This document shows positions 5,537 through 5,648 of a DNA stretch of 5,648 nt, in pieces. The notes beneath the pieces were generated by a model. It was not told where the DNA came from, did no database searches, and was given only the letters and a program-made list of their open reading frames with translations. Position 1 is the first letter of the stretch. Every line of letters begins with the position of its first letter. The DNA is from Candidatus Hydrogenedentota bacterium (GTDB lineage Bacteria; Hydrogenedentota; Hydrogenedentia; Hydrogenedentales; CAITNO01), in NCBI GenBank assembly GCA_903822375.1, contig CAIJOU010000416.1, forward strand, positions 1 to 5,648, given 5' to 3'. The translations under genes and the position numbers were made by a program.

Positions 5537-5648
5537 CTTTTGGGATACCCTTACAGGGTAATGCAAAAGGTGTTTTCAATCCCAGGGGCACCCTTGCCCT
5601 TCGGGCGACGGGTGGCCCTGGGCTGGAGTGGGTAGTCCCTTCGGGACA
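5537..5648 (-). repeat. Composite three-hairpin repeat, inverted copy 2 (c'-b'-a')
   Basis: Hairpin c' is TACCCT-TAC-AGGGTA (5546-5560). After 20 bases comes hairpin b': CCCAGGG/CCCTGGG (5581-5587 with 5616-5622), CACCC/GGGTG (5589-5593 with 5610-5614), GCCC/GGGC (5596-5599 with 5603-5606, loop TTC). After 12 bases comes hairpin a' GTCCC-TTC-GGGAC (5635-5647), at the very edge of the window. It is a direct repeat of 4271-4383 and inverted relative to the array units. The element may continue to the right. Confidence 0.87.

Larger units (their letters stand above)
4945..5648 (-). mobile_element. RAYT gene bracketed by inverted three-hairpin repeats (candidate mobile unit)
   Basis: Layout: a-b-c (4945-5055), transposase (5068-5523, minus strand), c'-b'-a' (5537-5648, reaching the window edge). 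The inner 19 bases of each side (5037-5055 and the complement of 5540-5558) agree at 18 positions, so the gene is enclosed by inverted c hairpins. IS200/IS605-type Y1 transposases act on single-stranded DNA hairpins at element ends, and RAYTs are linked to REP palindromes. Whether this unit moves or only disperses its repeats cannot be decided here. The true outer ends are uncertain, and the right one may lie outside the window. Confidence 0.65.

Overview
This is a GC-rich bacterial window with four confident protein-coding genes, one gene cut by the left edge, and about 1.1 kb of structured repeat DNA around the fifth gene, a REP-associated tyrosine transposase (RAYT). No taxonomic marker is present. 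A Tat-exported Gfo/Idh/MocA oxidoreductase, a bd-like oxidase fragment with a fused c-type haem domain, a lipoprotein I cannot place and families of palindromic intergenic repeats would fit an environmental PVC/FCB-type bacterium (Planctomycetota, Hydrogenedentota or similar). That is an impression, not a demonstration.

Layout: 1-521 (+) is the C-terminus of a membrane respiratory protein ending in a single CxxCH cytochrome c domain. It converges on 686-1198 (-), a small orphan lipoprotein with its own likely promoter. Next, 1268-2539 (-) is a metal-dependent amidohydrolase of the amidohydrolase_2 type. It is divergent from 2904-4256 (+), a Tat-exported Gfo/Idh/MocA oxidoreductase. The 364-base divergent region (2540-2903) holds a recognisable promoter for each gene, with a compact cluster of hairpins (2657-2787) between them. 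A shared role of these two enzymes in sugar, uronate or polyol breakdown is plausible but rests only on family and divergence.

From 4271 to the right edge the DNA is repeat-derived apart from the RAYT gene at 5068-5523 (-). I resolve a composite element of three hairpins (a, b, c) with near-constant spacing. It occurs at 4540-4644, 4703-4807 and 4945-5055 on the plus strand, and at 4271-4383 and 5537-5648 on the minus strand. The two orientations differ in sequence but keep the fold through paired base changes. Two shorter units (4462-4539, 4865-4944) lack the b-c module and keep only a plus a fourth segment d.

The RAYT gene lies between two c hairpins in inverted orientation, one ending 17 bases after its stop codon and the other beginning 22 bases before its start. 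This looks like a RAYT with its cognate REP/BIME-type array and is the most interesting part of the window.
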